Position numbers and translations under genes: made by a program. Below, one piece after another: positions 1 to 10,819 of a DNA stretch of 64,000 nucleotides. How positions within the stretch are numbered: the first letter of the stretch is position 1; each line of letters starts with the position of its first letter. Below the pieces are notes generated by a model. That model did not search any database. It saw only the letters and a program-made list of their open reading frames with translations, and was not told the origin of the DNA. This DNA is from Rotaria sp. Silwood1 (Eukaryota > Rotifera > Eurotatoria > Philodinida > Philodinidae). The stretch is from contig CAJNOP010000670.1 in NCBI GenBank assembly GCA_905250075.1, positions 30,209 to 94,208 on the forward strand, in the 5' to 3' direction.

Positions 1-407
1 GCTTTTCGAATTATAGTACTTTTCATTGCTCGTGCTGTAATGATGACTGTTGTGTCTCGATTATAAATCAGTATCCATCATTTCGCCTGGTCGATGAAAT
101 AGCAGCTTTGAAGAAGAGATTAAAATGATAGGCGCATGTCAACTATAACCTTCATCTACATAAGACATCGTTTTCTTTCAGAAAGTAGAACAACTTTTTT
201 TGTATCAACATGATGATTTTGAATCTTGTGCAATGCACTTCGCAACATATTATGTGTTTTACCTAACTCTACAAGTAACCATTACATTCTTCAGTTAGAC
301 TTTATTACATGTACATGTGAGAGAGAAAAAAATACCGATGCAACATGCAGTTGCTCATATTCAAACAAGAACATAATTGAATAGAGAAAAAGTAACACAA
401 AAACTAC

Positions 408-801
408 TCATATGTTATAAAGCATCTTAGATCCACTTTCTAGTCTAATTCTGTCAGACCAACTTCTCATAAAGCAAAAGTGCGTGCTTCGAGCCCTAAG
501 AACGGTACACTTATTGTGAAAAATACTGTAATCGATTGTGTTAGTCAACATCAGGTCCAATTTAGTATCATTATTGAAATCACCTGTAGCCAACGAATCA
601 GCTATCTTCGGAAGCTTGTATGGCATTCGACCACGACACCTTCCATCTCCATTGCCTCGTAGCAAAGCGACAGTATTAGACCCTCTATTGACCACCAACA
701 CATCGATTCTTTTATCGTTATCATAATCAGCTGAAGTTATTACCACTGGGTTCACACCAGTGGCATATTTTATTTGATTTTGAAATATTCCATTACCATC
801 T
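408..801 (-). pseudogene. FG-GAP/VCBS repeat protein fragment
   Basis: A minus-strand reading frame carries two FG-GAP/VCBS-like units. The calcium-loop type motifs SADYDNDKRIDVLVVN and TGDFNNDTKLDLMLTN are clear, with the usual GNGDG turn between them. Intact members of this family are long beta-propeller proteins with many such units, often secreted. Here only about 130 codons survive. After the second unit the sequence turns into unrelated residues. The 5' side runs straight into a palindrome (802-917) with no in-frame ATG beyond it. I read it as a truncated relic. A single exon of a larger gene extending left of the window is possible, but I saw no convincing splice sites. Confidence 0.6.
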
Positions 802-917
802 TTGTTCATTATTTTTGTTGCCACAGACGTTTCAAAATGTGTTCATTCGGTGCCGCATGAAAAACTGCATCCAACGAACACATTTCAAAACGTCTTCGAT
901 TTTTCAGAAATAATGAA
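802..917. repeat. Imperfect palindrome at edge of FG-GAP fragment
   Basis: AGACGTTTCAAAATGTGTTC at 825-844 is mirrored by GAACACATTTCAAAACGTCT at 876-895. The stem resumes outward with GTTCATTATTT against AAATAATGAAC. The loop is about 30 bases. The palindrome coincides with the breakpoint of the FG-GAP reading frame, so it may be part of an inserted foldback sequence. Confidence 0.6.
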
Positions 918-3015
918 CACAGCTAATTTTACTGAAAAATCGAGTGTTTTTCTTCCATATAAAAAAAATGAAGTTTTTGAACATTTTTTGAGATTTTCCA
1001 AGTAGTTTTTTGAATTTTTAATCTCAAAAAGATGACTCAAAATATTTTTGAAATATATAGTTTTGTACAGCTCGACAACCTCTATCGAACGATGTAAAAA
1101 TATCTAAGAAAAATGTTTTACTCCATTTTTGAATTACTGGTACCTTACTTTTCTACACCAAAAAAGTATCAAATTTCTGAACATTTTTTAAGTTCAACAT
1201 CAAAAGGTCTTCATAACTTTTACTATTTAATACCAATAAATCCAGTTTTTGACGCGCTTTAATTTGGTATAAAATACATTTGTGATATCATTGATACTTT
1301 AAGTTGTAGAGAGAGGCGGAATTGTTTTTTAACACCCTGTAGTTTTATTTAGGATTTCTTTTGGTTTTGAAACAATTAGATCATCACTGTGCTAAAATGA
1401 AGTCAAAATCAAACGTAGACTTTCATTATGGAAGACCTTATAAACAATATCGAGTGCGAAATCAATGAGAATCAATCGATGTATTTTAGACTATTGATTG
1501 AATTGATCATTCATATACGGAATGGTCAAACGCCCAGCTTTATTGATAGGAGTGTAACAGTTCAACTTTGGAATAGCTGATAGACTGTCTCAAAGAACTG
1601 TCTTTTGACAGGTTAGACTGACTACCTAGATATGACAGAAAAGATGTGGAAGTGTGAGTTATGTAAATGAACACCAGTCAGAAGAAGAACCATCCACACC
1701 CAGCCATACACTTTCAATGATTTGATTTGATTTTCAGACACTTAAAGTTAAGTAAACAGAAGGTCCTTTGTCTAATCCACGTGAACTTTCAGGTAAATCA
1801 AATGACATCATCCACACATCCTGAGTGTGACTTGACTATCACTGAGAATGGGTGTGCGTTAAGGTCTTCTCTTTCTCTTCAAATCAACCCCTGCACTCGT
1901 GCATCTACAACGATGCCACACCAACACACAGACCGACGCCCACAGTATATTCGATGCAATAGCACCTAGGAATTGGAGTCGATTACTAATTATCGACTCT
2001 GACTTGATTTTAAAAAAATAACGAACACCGAAGCCTGCCGATCTCTGCCGTTGAATTGATGCGCAGTGAATTTTTCGAATTACATTGCTGTCAGCCTACA
2101 TTTGTAACTTATTATCCAATTGAAACAAAGCATCGCGCCTCTTCGATGAAGAGGTCCTGCAAAAAAAATAATGTACTTGTCTTGAATAAATGCATGAAGG
2201 TGAAATTATTCTGGAGATGAATTCTATAATTGATGCTTGAATTGAAGTGAATTTAGGAGTATAGCGCAAATAAAAAAGAGCACCAAGCTAAATTTATTTA
2301 TTGCAACTTTGACAGAAGGGTATACTATAGAGAAAAACAATAACTAAAGCAAATTTTTTTCAAAACAAAAAAGTCAATGCTTTTCTCACGAACAGAATTG
2401 TCTTTGTTAGAATATTGTAAGTTGACTTCTAGCATATTGTTTCTAAAATATTCTATGCAGTCTTGATGTCGTCTTTTATATTAATATATATTAAATAAAA
2501 TAATGTATATTTAATCGATAAAAAATCAACAAAATGAACCAAGCATTGTCAAACAGTTATTGTATAATCAAATCTGTCGAGCTATATAATATTCGGAAGT
2601 AGAAAACGAAAGATTTACTTCAACATGACCTACTTACTAGACTCCATAGTCTGTTCAAAACGTTCTTCCTCTTCTACTGAAACAAAATAAGTTTCATAAT
2701 TATATTTTCTGTTGCTTTTGAAAAGAAAAAAGTAGAGCTATTTTATGGTCAAATGAGGACATTTTTTTTTCTATAAGTTTGTTGTTTTTAAACAAATACC
2801 TAGGAAGTAGCCTCTTATGCCACCAGCATTTTCTTCTTCCTAGTTTATTGTAACATATGTTGTGTAGCTTGGAAGAAGTCTAGCAAATATTTTGAAAGGA
2901 AGCTGTCAATATCGCGAATCATGATCCAGATTACAGCATATAATGAATAACCTTGACGGTAGGAACTCATTGACGCGTGAGCACTTTTCATGTTGAAATT
3001 GGTCTGGCTTTCTCA
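918..3015. other. No gene recognised
   Basis: AT-rich stretch with several short reading frames on both strands. None has a recognisable domain or consistent splice signals. I see no RNA gene and no clear repeat. Confidence 0.4.
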
Positions 3016-3023
3016 TATATAAA
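3016..3023 (+). promoter_or_regulatory. TATA box upstream of the two-exon gene
   Basis: TATATAAA stands 90 bases before the ATG at 3113, a spacing compatible with a transcription start near 3045 and a short leader. It is the only good TATA match near this gene. Function is inferred from position and sequence only. Confidence 0.5.
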
Positions 3024-3112
3024 GGTTCTGTTGTAAGCTAGACGATAGAAGAACACTTTTTTGTAAAGATCAACTTATCCAATAAACCATCATCATTTGA
3101 AACAGTCGAATA

Positions 3113-3668
3113 ATGGCAGTTTTCCAACGTCGAGAGATTGATGTTCAACGAACTGGTATGATTTTCTTGCTCTATAAATACAGCATCAGTCAATACTTTA
3201 TTTTATGTAGGCGTTACTGCATCAGTTCCAAATAATGACATAGCAAAGTGTATGTACTATTTGAAGTGCGTTTGTACTACGATTGAATGTGACGATGCCA
3301 ATATTTTACGGTTTACCAATTATAATAATTACTGGGCATTATCTGATGAGGAAGATGAAATTGTATACAAACTTTGTTTAGCTCTGAGTCCAGACGTTCT
3401 TGATGATAAAGTTTTTTTTCACAGTGATGCATTATGTGGAAATTCAAGCAATGAATTCTATGAATTTAGTCAAATTCGTCATCAACTTATGGCTGTTCGA
3501 TCGATTTTAATTGCTGGACGTTCACGACAGGTAAATAAAATTATGGCTTATAAATTATCTTGGATGCAAAATAATTATTTTGGTCCAATGAGTCGTTTGG
3601 CTGATCGATTCAATCCACAACGTCGGTTAATGCGTGCTATGGTTGAATCTGATTGTGTTATTTCATAA
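3113..3668 (+). CDS. Unrecognised 166-aa protein, two exons
   Basis: Exon 1 is 3113-3155 and exon 2 is 3211-3668, separated by a 55-bp intron (gtatga...tgtag). The splice completes a glycine codon (G|GC) and keeps the frame, giving 166 residues. The protein starts MAVFQRREIDVQRTGV and ends ESDCVIS. It has no signal peptide or membrane helix. It is acidic in the middle (EEDEIVYKLCL...DVLDDKVF) and ends in a basic helix-like part (QVNKIMAYKLSWMQNN...NPQRRLMRAM). A TATA box lies upstream and AATAAA signals lie 67-90 bases after the stop, so it looks like a real expressed gene. I recognise no family and give no function. Confidence 0.75.
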
Positions 3669-3734
3669 ATGATAATAACCGAGTATTGACAGTTTTCCTA
3701 CTTATTTGAAAAATCGCTAGTATAATAGTGATTG

Positions 3735-3758
3735 AATAAATAATTGTACATAAATAAA
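3735..3758 (+). terminator. Polyadenylation signals of the two-exon gene
   Basis: Two AATAAA hexamers (3735-3740 and 3753-3758) lie just downstream of the stop codon at 3666-3668. Confidence 0.55.
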
Positions 3759-4198
3759 AATTTATTTCACATATTCATAAAATTCTGATTTTTTTAAAGT
3801 ATCAAACCAAGTATCACAGAAAAAGCTTCGCAAAATTCATTCAAAATGAAGTATTTTCTTATCAATAGTCAATTGATAAATTTGTGTTATTTTTTGTTTA
3901 GCAACTTCATCGTAATTAAAACATTTTTCATAAAAAAAAACTTAATTATATCTATAGAAATGAACGCTGAAGTATATAGGGAGAGAACAGAGACTGCCTT
4001 CTCCGCACCCTGCCACATAGACCTTGACAAACATATTTACAAGGCTTATGAAGTATCATTGATGACGACAAATATTTGAATATGTTAGTTTACCTTATTT
4101 TCGTGAATAATATGACCAATGTTGGTATGAGTATGGATCATGTTAATGAGCTTAACTAATCATTCTTATTTCGCATTTTAATTCTGTAGGAAAACGCT

Positions 4199-4298
4199 GA
4201 GGGTGTGAGTGTGTGGGTGTGGGTATGGGTGTCGGTGTGAGAATGTTCTCTTTACACACATCCACATCCAACACTCACCCACACCCACATCCTCATCC
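4199..4298. repeat. Inverted pair of degenerate TGTGGG arrays
   Basis: The left half is G-rich on the plus strand, with variants of GGGTGTGTGGGTGTGGGTATGGG. After a spacer of about 20 bases the right half is the C-rich complement (CACCCACACCCACATCC). The unit matches the TGTGGG repeat reported from bdelloid telomeres, but here it is internal, short and head-to-head. See also 38728-38790 and 53550-53666. Confidence 0.7.
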
Positions 4299-5700
4299 AG
4301 ATCTCAAAATCACCCTACGCTCCAAGTATCCGGGGAGCAACTGTTGCAAAAGCATCTGCCTGGAAGGCATCTTTCGTGTTACCAATTTATCTGAATGAAA
4401 ATTTTTGCAACTACTTCCTTGATGGAAAAAAGCCAAACGCCAACACTAGATAACATACAGCTTTTTGTTTGCTTATCCGCTTCATTCTGTAAAAAATAAG
4501 AGTTACTCAAGAACATTTTATGCAAAAAAAACTTCTATTTACTGTTTGATTATCGATCACGTGCATATATGTTTTGACTGTTTTTGCTCGTATTATGGTT
4601 GTTATCACCTTTCGTTCCATCTAGTTGATGAGTGCACATTTTCTTTCTCACGTGTTAGCCTCTGTAATTATTGACACAGAAGTGTTTAGTCTAGGTTTTC
4701 GTAGAGAAAATTAAAGTTTCAAGGGTGAAAACCATCATGACGAATTCTGAACGAGTAGACTGCTTCCTTCGTTCAGCCAATATTTTTGGTGACAAACCAA
4801 GCTTTAGTGGGCGTAAAAGGAAAAACTGGATGACTTACCTTATTGAAGTCTCGTTAGCTGGAAGATGTCTAATTGCCTTAAACAGCAATGCTCATTCTTC
4901 GCTAAAATGACGAATAATTGATCTTTATTTGCATACAACACTAGACACAGTAGTTTGACTATTATGTAATATCAACAGTTGTACGACACCGAAGAAGACG
5001 ATGTTTTTTTGTGGATTTCTCTTTTTATTGTTCCAGAATAGAAAAATAAAAAGGATATTACAGCACCTGATGCAACAGTATAGAACGCTTTTTTATAGAG
5101 ACGAAGAGAGCATTTAAGCTGATGATATGAGAGCATTCCATGCTAGACTAAAACGAGAAAGAACGGATTCTTCTTGTTAAAATAAACATTCTTATCTGTT
5201 ATAAACGCATTATTCATTTATTTTGTCTTTTCCACCTTTTGGTGAACACGTTCACCTCTGTTGTTTCTTAGGAGCATTTTTTACTGTATTCAAGATGTAA
5301 CATCGAAACAATTCAATCATTGTTGAGACGATGCCATTTGATCTCTGGTATATACATCGAGAACAAATTTTGATAAATATGAGTCATCAAAAATCAACAA
5401 GATGATGTTATCATCAATAAAAATATCTATTGATTGCACTATTATGCGTTCTTTCTCATTCGCATTCACATTATTTATGTGAATTGAATCGCCGATCTAC
5501 CGAAAAAATAACTTCGCTCTCGACTTATTGAAATATTTTATTATTGTTGAATGAATGATACAGTCTAAATGAATTTATTTTTCGTTAGAAAACATGTACA
5601 TGGAATAGTCCGATGTATTCTTGTCTTAAGAATTTCCATGAGCACTTTATTGTGATAAGAACGGTAATCAATCGAGAAAAAAGAAACCATCTAAAAAGTC
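4299..5700. other. No gene recognised
   Basis: Short reading frames only. The largest on the plus strand, at 4725-4910, has no recognisable motif. Nothing else stands out. Confidence 0.4.
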
Positions 5701-5704
5701 ATTA

Positions 5705-8700
5705 TCAATCATTGAGTTCTATGCCAAGTTCTTCCGAAAGTCGTTCAATATTCGATGTGGTCTTCCATATGTTATCATGCCAGAAAGGCAAACATTTCCT
5801 ATATATAGCTAATGCTTGTTGATAATAATCAAGTGCCAATGTAGATTTATCAAGGTTTTCATAAATTTCACCTATGCTTGATAAACTATTACCAATGTCT
5901 TCATGATTTGGTGGTAGAACTTTGCGACGCATTAAGAAACAATTCTGTTCATATTTAAGAGAGATTTTATGTTCACCTTTTCTTGTTTGTACTTGTGACA
6001 AACAGTCAAGTATATTAGCAATGGAGAGATCTTCTGAAGATAAGCTGGCTTCTTCAATTGATAAACATCTTTCCAAATATTCAATAGCGAGATCGAACTG
6101 AAACTTTCTATTGAAGTTAGCTGCAAGCCAGTACAGGCAGTCAGCAATTTCAATATAATCATTCGGATAATATTCTTCGAATATGATCAATGCTTGTCGA
6201 CAAAAGTCGAGAGATTCATCATATTTTGTTTGCTTAAATAGAGTATTACCGATATTTTTGAGACTGTTAGCTATTACAAATTGATCATTAGATGAATTAC
6301 TTTTGAGAATTTCTAATGCTTGTTTTTGAAAATCGACAGCTTCACTATATCTTCTTTGATTTTTTAAAGTTTGAGCTATATTATTCAGACAAGTAGCAGT
6401 ATTTGACTGATTGGAAGAAACTTTCTTGTAAAATGCCAGTGCTCGATAATAAAAATCAAGAGCTTCATCATATTTTCCTTGATTATTCATTATATAACCA
6501 ATAGTACCTAGACAAGTTGCAAGGTTTTCATGATCGGATGGATAATATTGCTCGTAAATTGACATTGCTCGTTGACAGAAATCTACAGCTTCATCATATT
6601 TTTTTTGTCGATTTAAAGTGATACCAATATATCGTAGATTCTCAGCAATATCAACATGTCCAGATGGATAGCAGTTTTCGAGAATTGCTAAAGCTCGTTG
6701 ATAAGAGTCGAGTGCTAAATTGTATTCTCCTTGATCGATTCGAATGTCAGCAATGCGATTCAAACTATCTGCAATTTTCTCATGACATGAGGAATATTTT
6801 TCTTCTCGAATGTTCAATGCTCTCTGTTGAAATTGAATGGCTTCTACGTACTTTCGTTGTTTTTTGAGAACATCAGCAATATCAATGAGACTATTAGCAA
6901 TCTCAATAGAATTCGATGGATAACATTTTTCGTAGATTCTTAACGCTCGTTGGTAGAAATAGAGAGCGTCATCATATTTTCTTTGTAGAGACATAATATA
7001 AGCGATATTGCTTAAACTATAAGCAATATTCAAATGATCAGAAGGATAATTGTATTCTCGTATTATCAATGCTTGTTGTTGAAATTCGATAGCTTCATTG
7101 TACTTGCCATAATCTCTTAGAACAAAGGCAATGTTTATCAAGTTATCAGTAATGCCAACATGATTGGTTGCATCAAAATTCTCTCGAACTTTTAGTGCCC
7201 GTTGATAAAAATCAAGAGCTTCATCGTACTTTCGTTGTCCATGAAAAGCATTTCCAATATTGCTAAGAACGGTAGCAATTCCAACATAACCAAATGCATG
7301 AAGTTTTTCTCGAATATCTAATGATCGTTGATAGAAATCAATAGCTTCATCATATTTTTCTTGACTATATAGGATATTACCAATAAAGTTGAGACTCTTA
7401 GCGATGTCGATATGAGCGAATTTATAATGTTTTTCTTGAATAGCTAAGGCTTTTTGATGAAGTTGAAGTGCTTCATCGTACTTCTTCTGTTCATATAGAG
7501 TATTACCAATAAAGCTGAAAGTATGAGAAATTTCGATATTACCATCAGGATGGGAACTCCCTTGCATTGAAAGTGCCCGTCGATAATAGTCAATTGCTTC
7601 ATCATACTTTTTATCATCGTACAGAACATGACCAATACGATTAATAGTATCAGCTATGAAGATACTGTCTGATGGATAATATTTCTGTTGAATTTCTAAT
7701 GCTTTTTGATGATATTCAATGGCTTTATCGAATATTTGTTGTCGACGAAATGTTGTGCCAATATTAATGAGAGTTGTCGCAATGTGCACATGACCATTTG
7801 GATAGTACTTCTCTTGCATTTCGAGTGCACGTTCATAAAACGTCAAAGTTTCATCGTATTTTTTCTGTCCAATGAGAGCATTACCTATATAATTGAGAGT
7901 ATTGGCTATCTCATGCTGACAAGATGGACAGTATCTTTCTTGAATTTCGAGTGCTCGCCGATGATAATCAAGAGCTTCATCATAGTTTTCTTGCTTGCAT
8001 ACTACAATTCCAATGTTATTCAAATAAAAAGTAATAGAAGAATGATCAGATGGATTATGTTTTTCAACAGTTGCTAATGCTCGTTGAAGAAAACCGGCAG
8101 CTTCTTTGCAGTTTCCTTGACAATCTAAGATGTTGCCAATGTTGTTGAGACTTGAGGCCATTGAAATATTGCCCGATGGATAATAATAGGTCTCTTGCAT
8201 CGTTAGTGCTCGTTGACAATAATTTAGAGCTTCATCATATTTTGACTGACAAAATAGTGTATTGCTAATGTTATTGAGAGTGTTAGCAATGTTAGCATAA
8301 TAAGATGGATAATATTGTTCTTGTAGTGCTAGTGCTTGTTGATAAAAATAAAGAGATGCAGCATACTGTCCTTGTTCCTTTTGTATATAGCCAATGTTGT
8401 TTAAACCACAAATAATATCGTCGTGACCAGGAAAATAATATTTCTGTGCAATATCCAGCATTTCTTGTTGAAATATTAGAGCTTCATCATATTTTCCTTG
8501 TGCATAATAAGCATTTCCTATTCCACAAAGACTACGAGCTATATCAACATGACCAGATGGATAATGCTTTTGTTGTATAGTCAATGCTCGTTCATAAATC
8601 TTCAGAGCTTCATCATGTTTGCCTTCAAGATAGACAATGTAACCAATGTAGTTGAGAGTAGAGGCGATGTATACATGACCATTTGGATAATATCTTGTAT

Positions 8701-10819
8701 ATATTACCATAGCTCGTTGACAAAAATCGAGGGCTTCATCATATTTTGTTTGATATGTAAGAACTTGACCTATGTAGCCAAGACTAACAGCGATGTCGAT
8801 ATGAGGAGATTGGTAATATTCTTCGAGCATCACCAGTGCTTGCCGATGAAAGATAAGTGCTTCATCATACTTGGCTTGTCGGAAGAGTATTTTGCCGAAG
8901 CTGCGGAGATTAGCAGCGATAGACACATGACCATCCAATCGAGTTTCACTCAATTGTAACCGACCGGTTTCTAGTAACTTTCGACACATTTCTTGTAATT
9001 GACTTTTGTTCGACTGTTTGTCAACAATGTCCATTGTGTTTTCTGCATATTTCAAACGAAACCAACAAGATATTTTTAGGAGATATCTAGTCCAAAACCA
9101 GATGCAATACGATTGCAAGATTCTGCCTGAATTCAATAAAACAAACCAAAATGATCTGCATACACGACTTAGCAAACTGTTGTGTAGGTAATTCGGTGAG
9201 CATAACTGATCAATCTTGACAAGGGAATAATATTCCTTTCGAATTGCTAATGAACGTTCATAATAATCACGAGCTTCTTCATACTTTCCTTCTAAATAGA
9301 GGATTTCACCAATATTGAAGAGTATGTCAGCTAAATCCTTGGTTTGTGTTGGTTTCATATTCTTCACTCGCCCATAAGCTCGATCATAATATTTTCGTGC
9401 TTCATTCCATTCTCCTTTCCATTGCAGAACCTCACCAAGACTATATTCAATCTGTGCCAGATGTTCATTGTTGTTACTCGAGTCATTTAATAAATGTTCG
9501 AAGAAGTTTTGTGATTGATTCCATTGACCTATATCACACATCAATCGTCCGAAGAGAATTCTAATGCTTAGATCTTTCCTTTGACGATGTGAGTCTTTGA
9601 TATATTTTTCTTTGATAATATGACCTTCATTCGATGTACTCATTTTAATCAAATACATTTCATCTTCCATTCGTATATTGTCCAATCGAAAAGTGGTATT
9701 TGAATCGAAGAATATTTCTTTCTCTTCTTCACGTAGAGATTCATTAAAATGAGCACTGTCAGCAACAACAATATTGTCGCTCAACTCTTGTAGATTGTAT
9801 TGAATTTCTAGGAGAACAGGAATTAGATCAATTCGTTTCGAAGGTTTCATTGCTTGGTTCAATGCAATTGAGCGAAGACTACTTGTTGTGAAAAATCCAT
9901 TCATTGAAATCAGTTTACCTTCGTTCTCTTTAAATTTCTCGATTTGATCACTTGTTAATTTAAGTCCTCGATACATCATTAGTGTTTCTTTACAAGATTG
10001 AATCATCTTTTGATGTTGTTGAACGAAATTTTCTGTTAAATCTTTCATAAAATACCGAAATGTATGGAGTTGATTGAAATCTTTATTTCTCAATGCTTTT
10101 TTGATGATTTTGTAGACAAATGTTTTTTTCGAATACCACTGAAAAGCTTCTTCTGGTCGATATTCATTTTCAAATTCTCCAATCATTTTTAATTCTTTGA
10201 TATTGTCTCTATAATAGAAACGACAGGCATCAATCATTTCTTGTTTAGCTTGCTGATCATTTGTTAACTCAGAGAGAACATCATGATAAAGTTGAAACCA
10301 AAGAAGATCAGCAGTTTGTTTAGATAGATCTTTTGTTATATATTCATCTTGATCGAAGAAGCTGAATGTTTGTATATGTTGATCGAAAAAATCAATTTGT
10401 TCTTGAATTGATAAACACAATAAATCGAGTTCATCATAGATACCAATCAATTTGGAATGTTCTAGAACTAAATGTTCATTATCGACTTTTTCCCAGTTGA
10501 AAATAAAGATGCTATCTATTTGAGGTAGGGTCGCAATATTAGATAATATTTGTGATGCATCATACATTGAAGTGATGAAGAAGATATTTTCATTATTAAT
10601 TGATTGAATGTAATTGATGCAAGATTCAAATTGTGTATGGAATACAATATAATCATTGATTTGACGTAATTGTTTCTTTGTTTGTTCTACATGTTTATTG
10701 GAATCGCTCTTTGAATCGAACCAAATCAGAGTGAAGTCCTCTTTGTTGTTAGGTCTGTTCATAATTTCTGATACATTTTCCAGCATAATGGAACGTCTTG
10801 CAATGGATGGTAAAAGCAT
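5705..10819 (-). CDS. ART-TPR protein 1 (mono-ADP-ribosyltransferase with about 28 TPRs)
   Basis: An intronless 1704-residue frame with ATG at 10819. Residues 29-145 look like the alpha/beta domain that often precedes ART domains in bdelloids (IWFDSKSDSN, then FFITS, SIFIFNW and GIYDELD strands). Residues about 165-395 form an arginine-type ART fold with the R-S-ExE triad: Arg284 in MMYRGL, the FFTTSS motif at 309-314, and Glu366-x-Glu368 followed by IFF. From about 428 to the end come TPR units with 42-residue spacing (consensus KYDEALDFYQRAL): three, then a hydrophobic interruption at about 551-590, then 25 more. Known ART enzymes transfer ADP-ribose from NAD to arginine; the TPRs probably bind partners. 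No signal peptide or anchor is visible, so a cytosolic location is inferred. The target is unknown. Lack of introns contrasts with the second copy at 53.9-63.3 kb. Confidence 0.9.
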   Translation of the reverse strand: MLLPSIARRSIMLENVSEIMNRPNNKEDFTLIWFDSKSDSNKHVEQTKKQLRQINDYIVFHTQFESCINYIQSINNENIFFITSMYDASQILSNIATLPQIDSIFIFNWEKVDNEHLVLEHSKLIGIYDELDLLCLSIQEQIDFFDQHIQTFSFFDQDEYITKDLSKQTADLLWFQLYHDVLSELTNDQQAKQEMIDACRFYYRDNIKELKMIGEFENEYRPEEAFQWYSKKTFVYKIIKKALRNKDFNQLHTFRYFMKDLTENFVQQHQKMIQSCKETLMMYRGLKLTSDQIEKFKENEGKLISMNGFFTTSSLRSIALNQAMKPSKRIDLIPVLLEIQYNLQELSDNIVVADSAHFNESLREEEKEIFFDSNTTFRLDNIRMEDEMYLIKMSTSNEGHIIKEKYIKDSHRQRKDLSIRILFGRLMCDIGQWNQSQNFFEHLLNDSSNNNEHLAQIEYSLGEVLQWKGEWNEARKYYDRAYGRVKNMKPTQTKDLADILFNIGEILYLEGKYEEARDYYERSLAIRKEYYSLVKIDQLCSPNYLHNSLLSRVCRSFWFVLLNSGRILQSYCIWFWTRYLLKISCWFRLKYAENTMDIVDKQSNKSQLQEMCRKLLETGRLQLSETRLDGHVSIAANLRSFGKILFRQAKYDEALIFHRQALVMLEEYYQSPHIDIAVSLGYIGQVLTYQTKYDEALDFCQRAMVIYTRYYPNGHVYIASTLNYIGYIVYLEGKHDEALKIYERALTIQQKHYPSGHVDIARSLCGIGNAYYAQGKYDEALIFQQEMLDIAQKYYFPGHDDIICGLNNIGYIQKEQGQYAASLYFYQQALALQEQYYPSYYANIANTLNNISNTLFCQSKYDEALNYCQRALTMQETYYYPSGNISMASSLNNIGNILDCQGNCKEAAGFLQRALATVEKHNPSDHSSITFYLNNIGIVVCKQENYDEALDYHRRALEIQERYCPSCQHEIANTLNYIGNALIGQKKYDETLTFYERALEMQEKYYPNGHVHIATTLINIGTTFRRQQIFDKAIEYHQKALEIQQKYYPSDSIFIADTINRIGHVLYDDKKYDEAIDYYRRALSMQGSSHPDGNIEISHTFSFIGNTLYEQKKYDEALQLHQKALAIQEKHYKFAHIDIAKSLNFIGNILYSQEKYDEAIDFYQRSLDIREKLHAFGYVGIATVLSNIGNAFHGQRKYDEALDFYQRALKVRENFDATNHVGITDNLINIAFVLRDYGKYNEAIEFQQQALIIREYNYPSDHLNIAYSLSNIAYIMSLQRKYDDALYFYQRALRIYEKCYPSNSIEIANSLIDIADVLKKQRKYVEAIQFQQRALNIREEKYSSCHEKIADSLNRIADIRIDQGEYNLALDSYQRALAILENCYPSGHVDIAENLRYIGITLNRQKKYDEAVDFCQRAMSIYEQYYPSDHENLATCLGTIGYIMNNQGKYDEALDFYYRALAFYKKVSSNQSNTATCLNNIAQTLKNQRRYSEAVDFQKQALEILKSNSSNDQFVIANSLKNIGNTLFKQTKYDESLDFCRQALIIFEEYYPNDYIEIADCLYWLAANFNRKFQFDLAIEYLERCLSIEEASLSSEDLSIANILDCLSQVQTRKGEHKISLKYEQNCFLMRRKVLPPNHEDIGNSLSSIGEIYENLDKSTLALDYYQQALAIYRKCLPFWHDNIWKTTSNIERLSEELGIELND
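5730..8930 (-). repeat. 126-bp tandem coding repeat (25 TPR units)
   Basis: The 3' half of ART-TPR 1 is a tandem array of 126-base units, each encoding a 42-residue TPR. Units share a KYDEAL start, an A-L-x-I-x-E middle and an I-A-x-x-L-x-x-I-G end, and often a Y-P-S-G/D-H turn. Units have diverged by many substitutions, but spacing is almost invariant, with one 41-residue unit near residue 1460. This keeps the superhelix in register. Confidence 0.85.
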
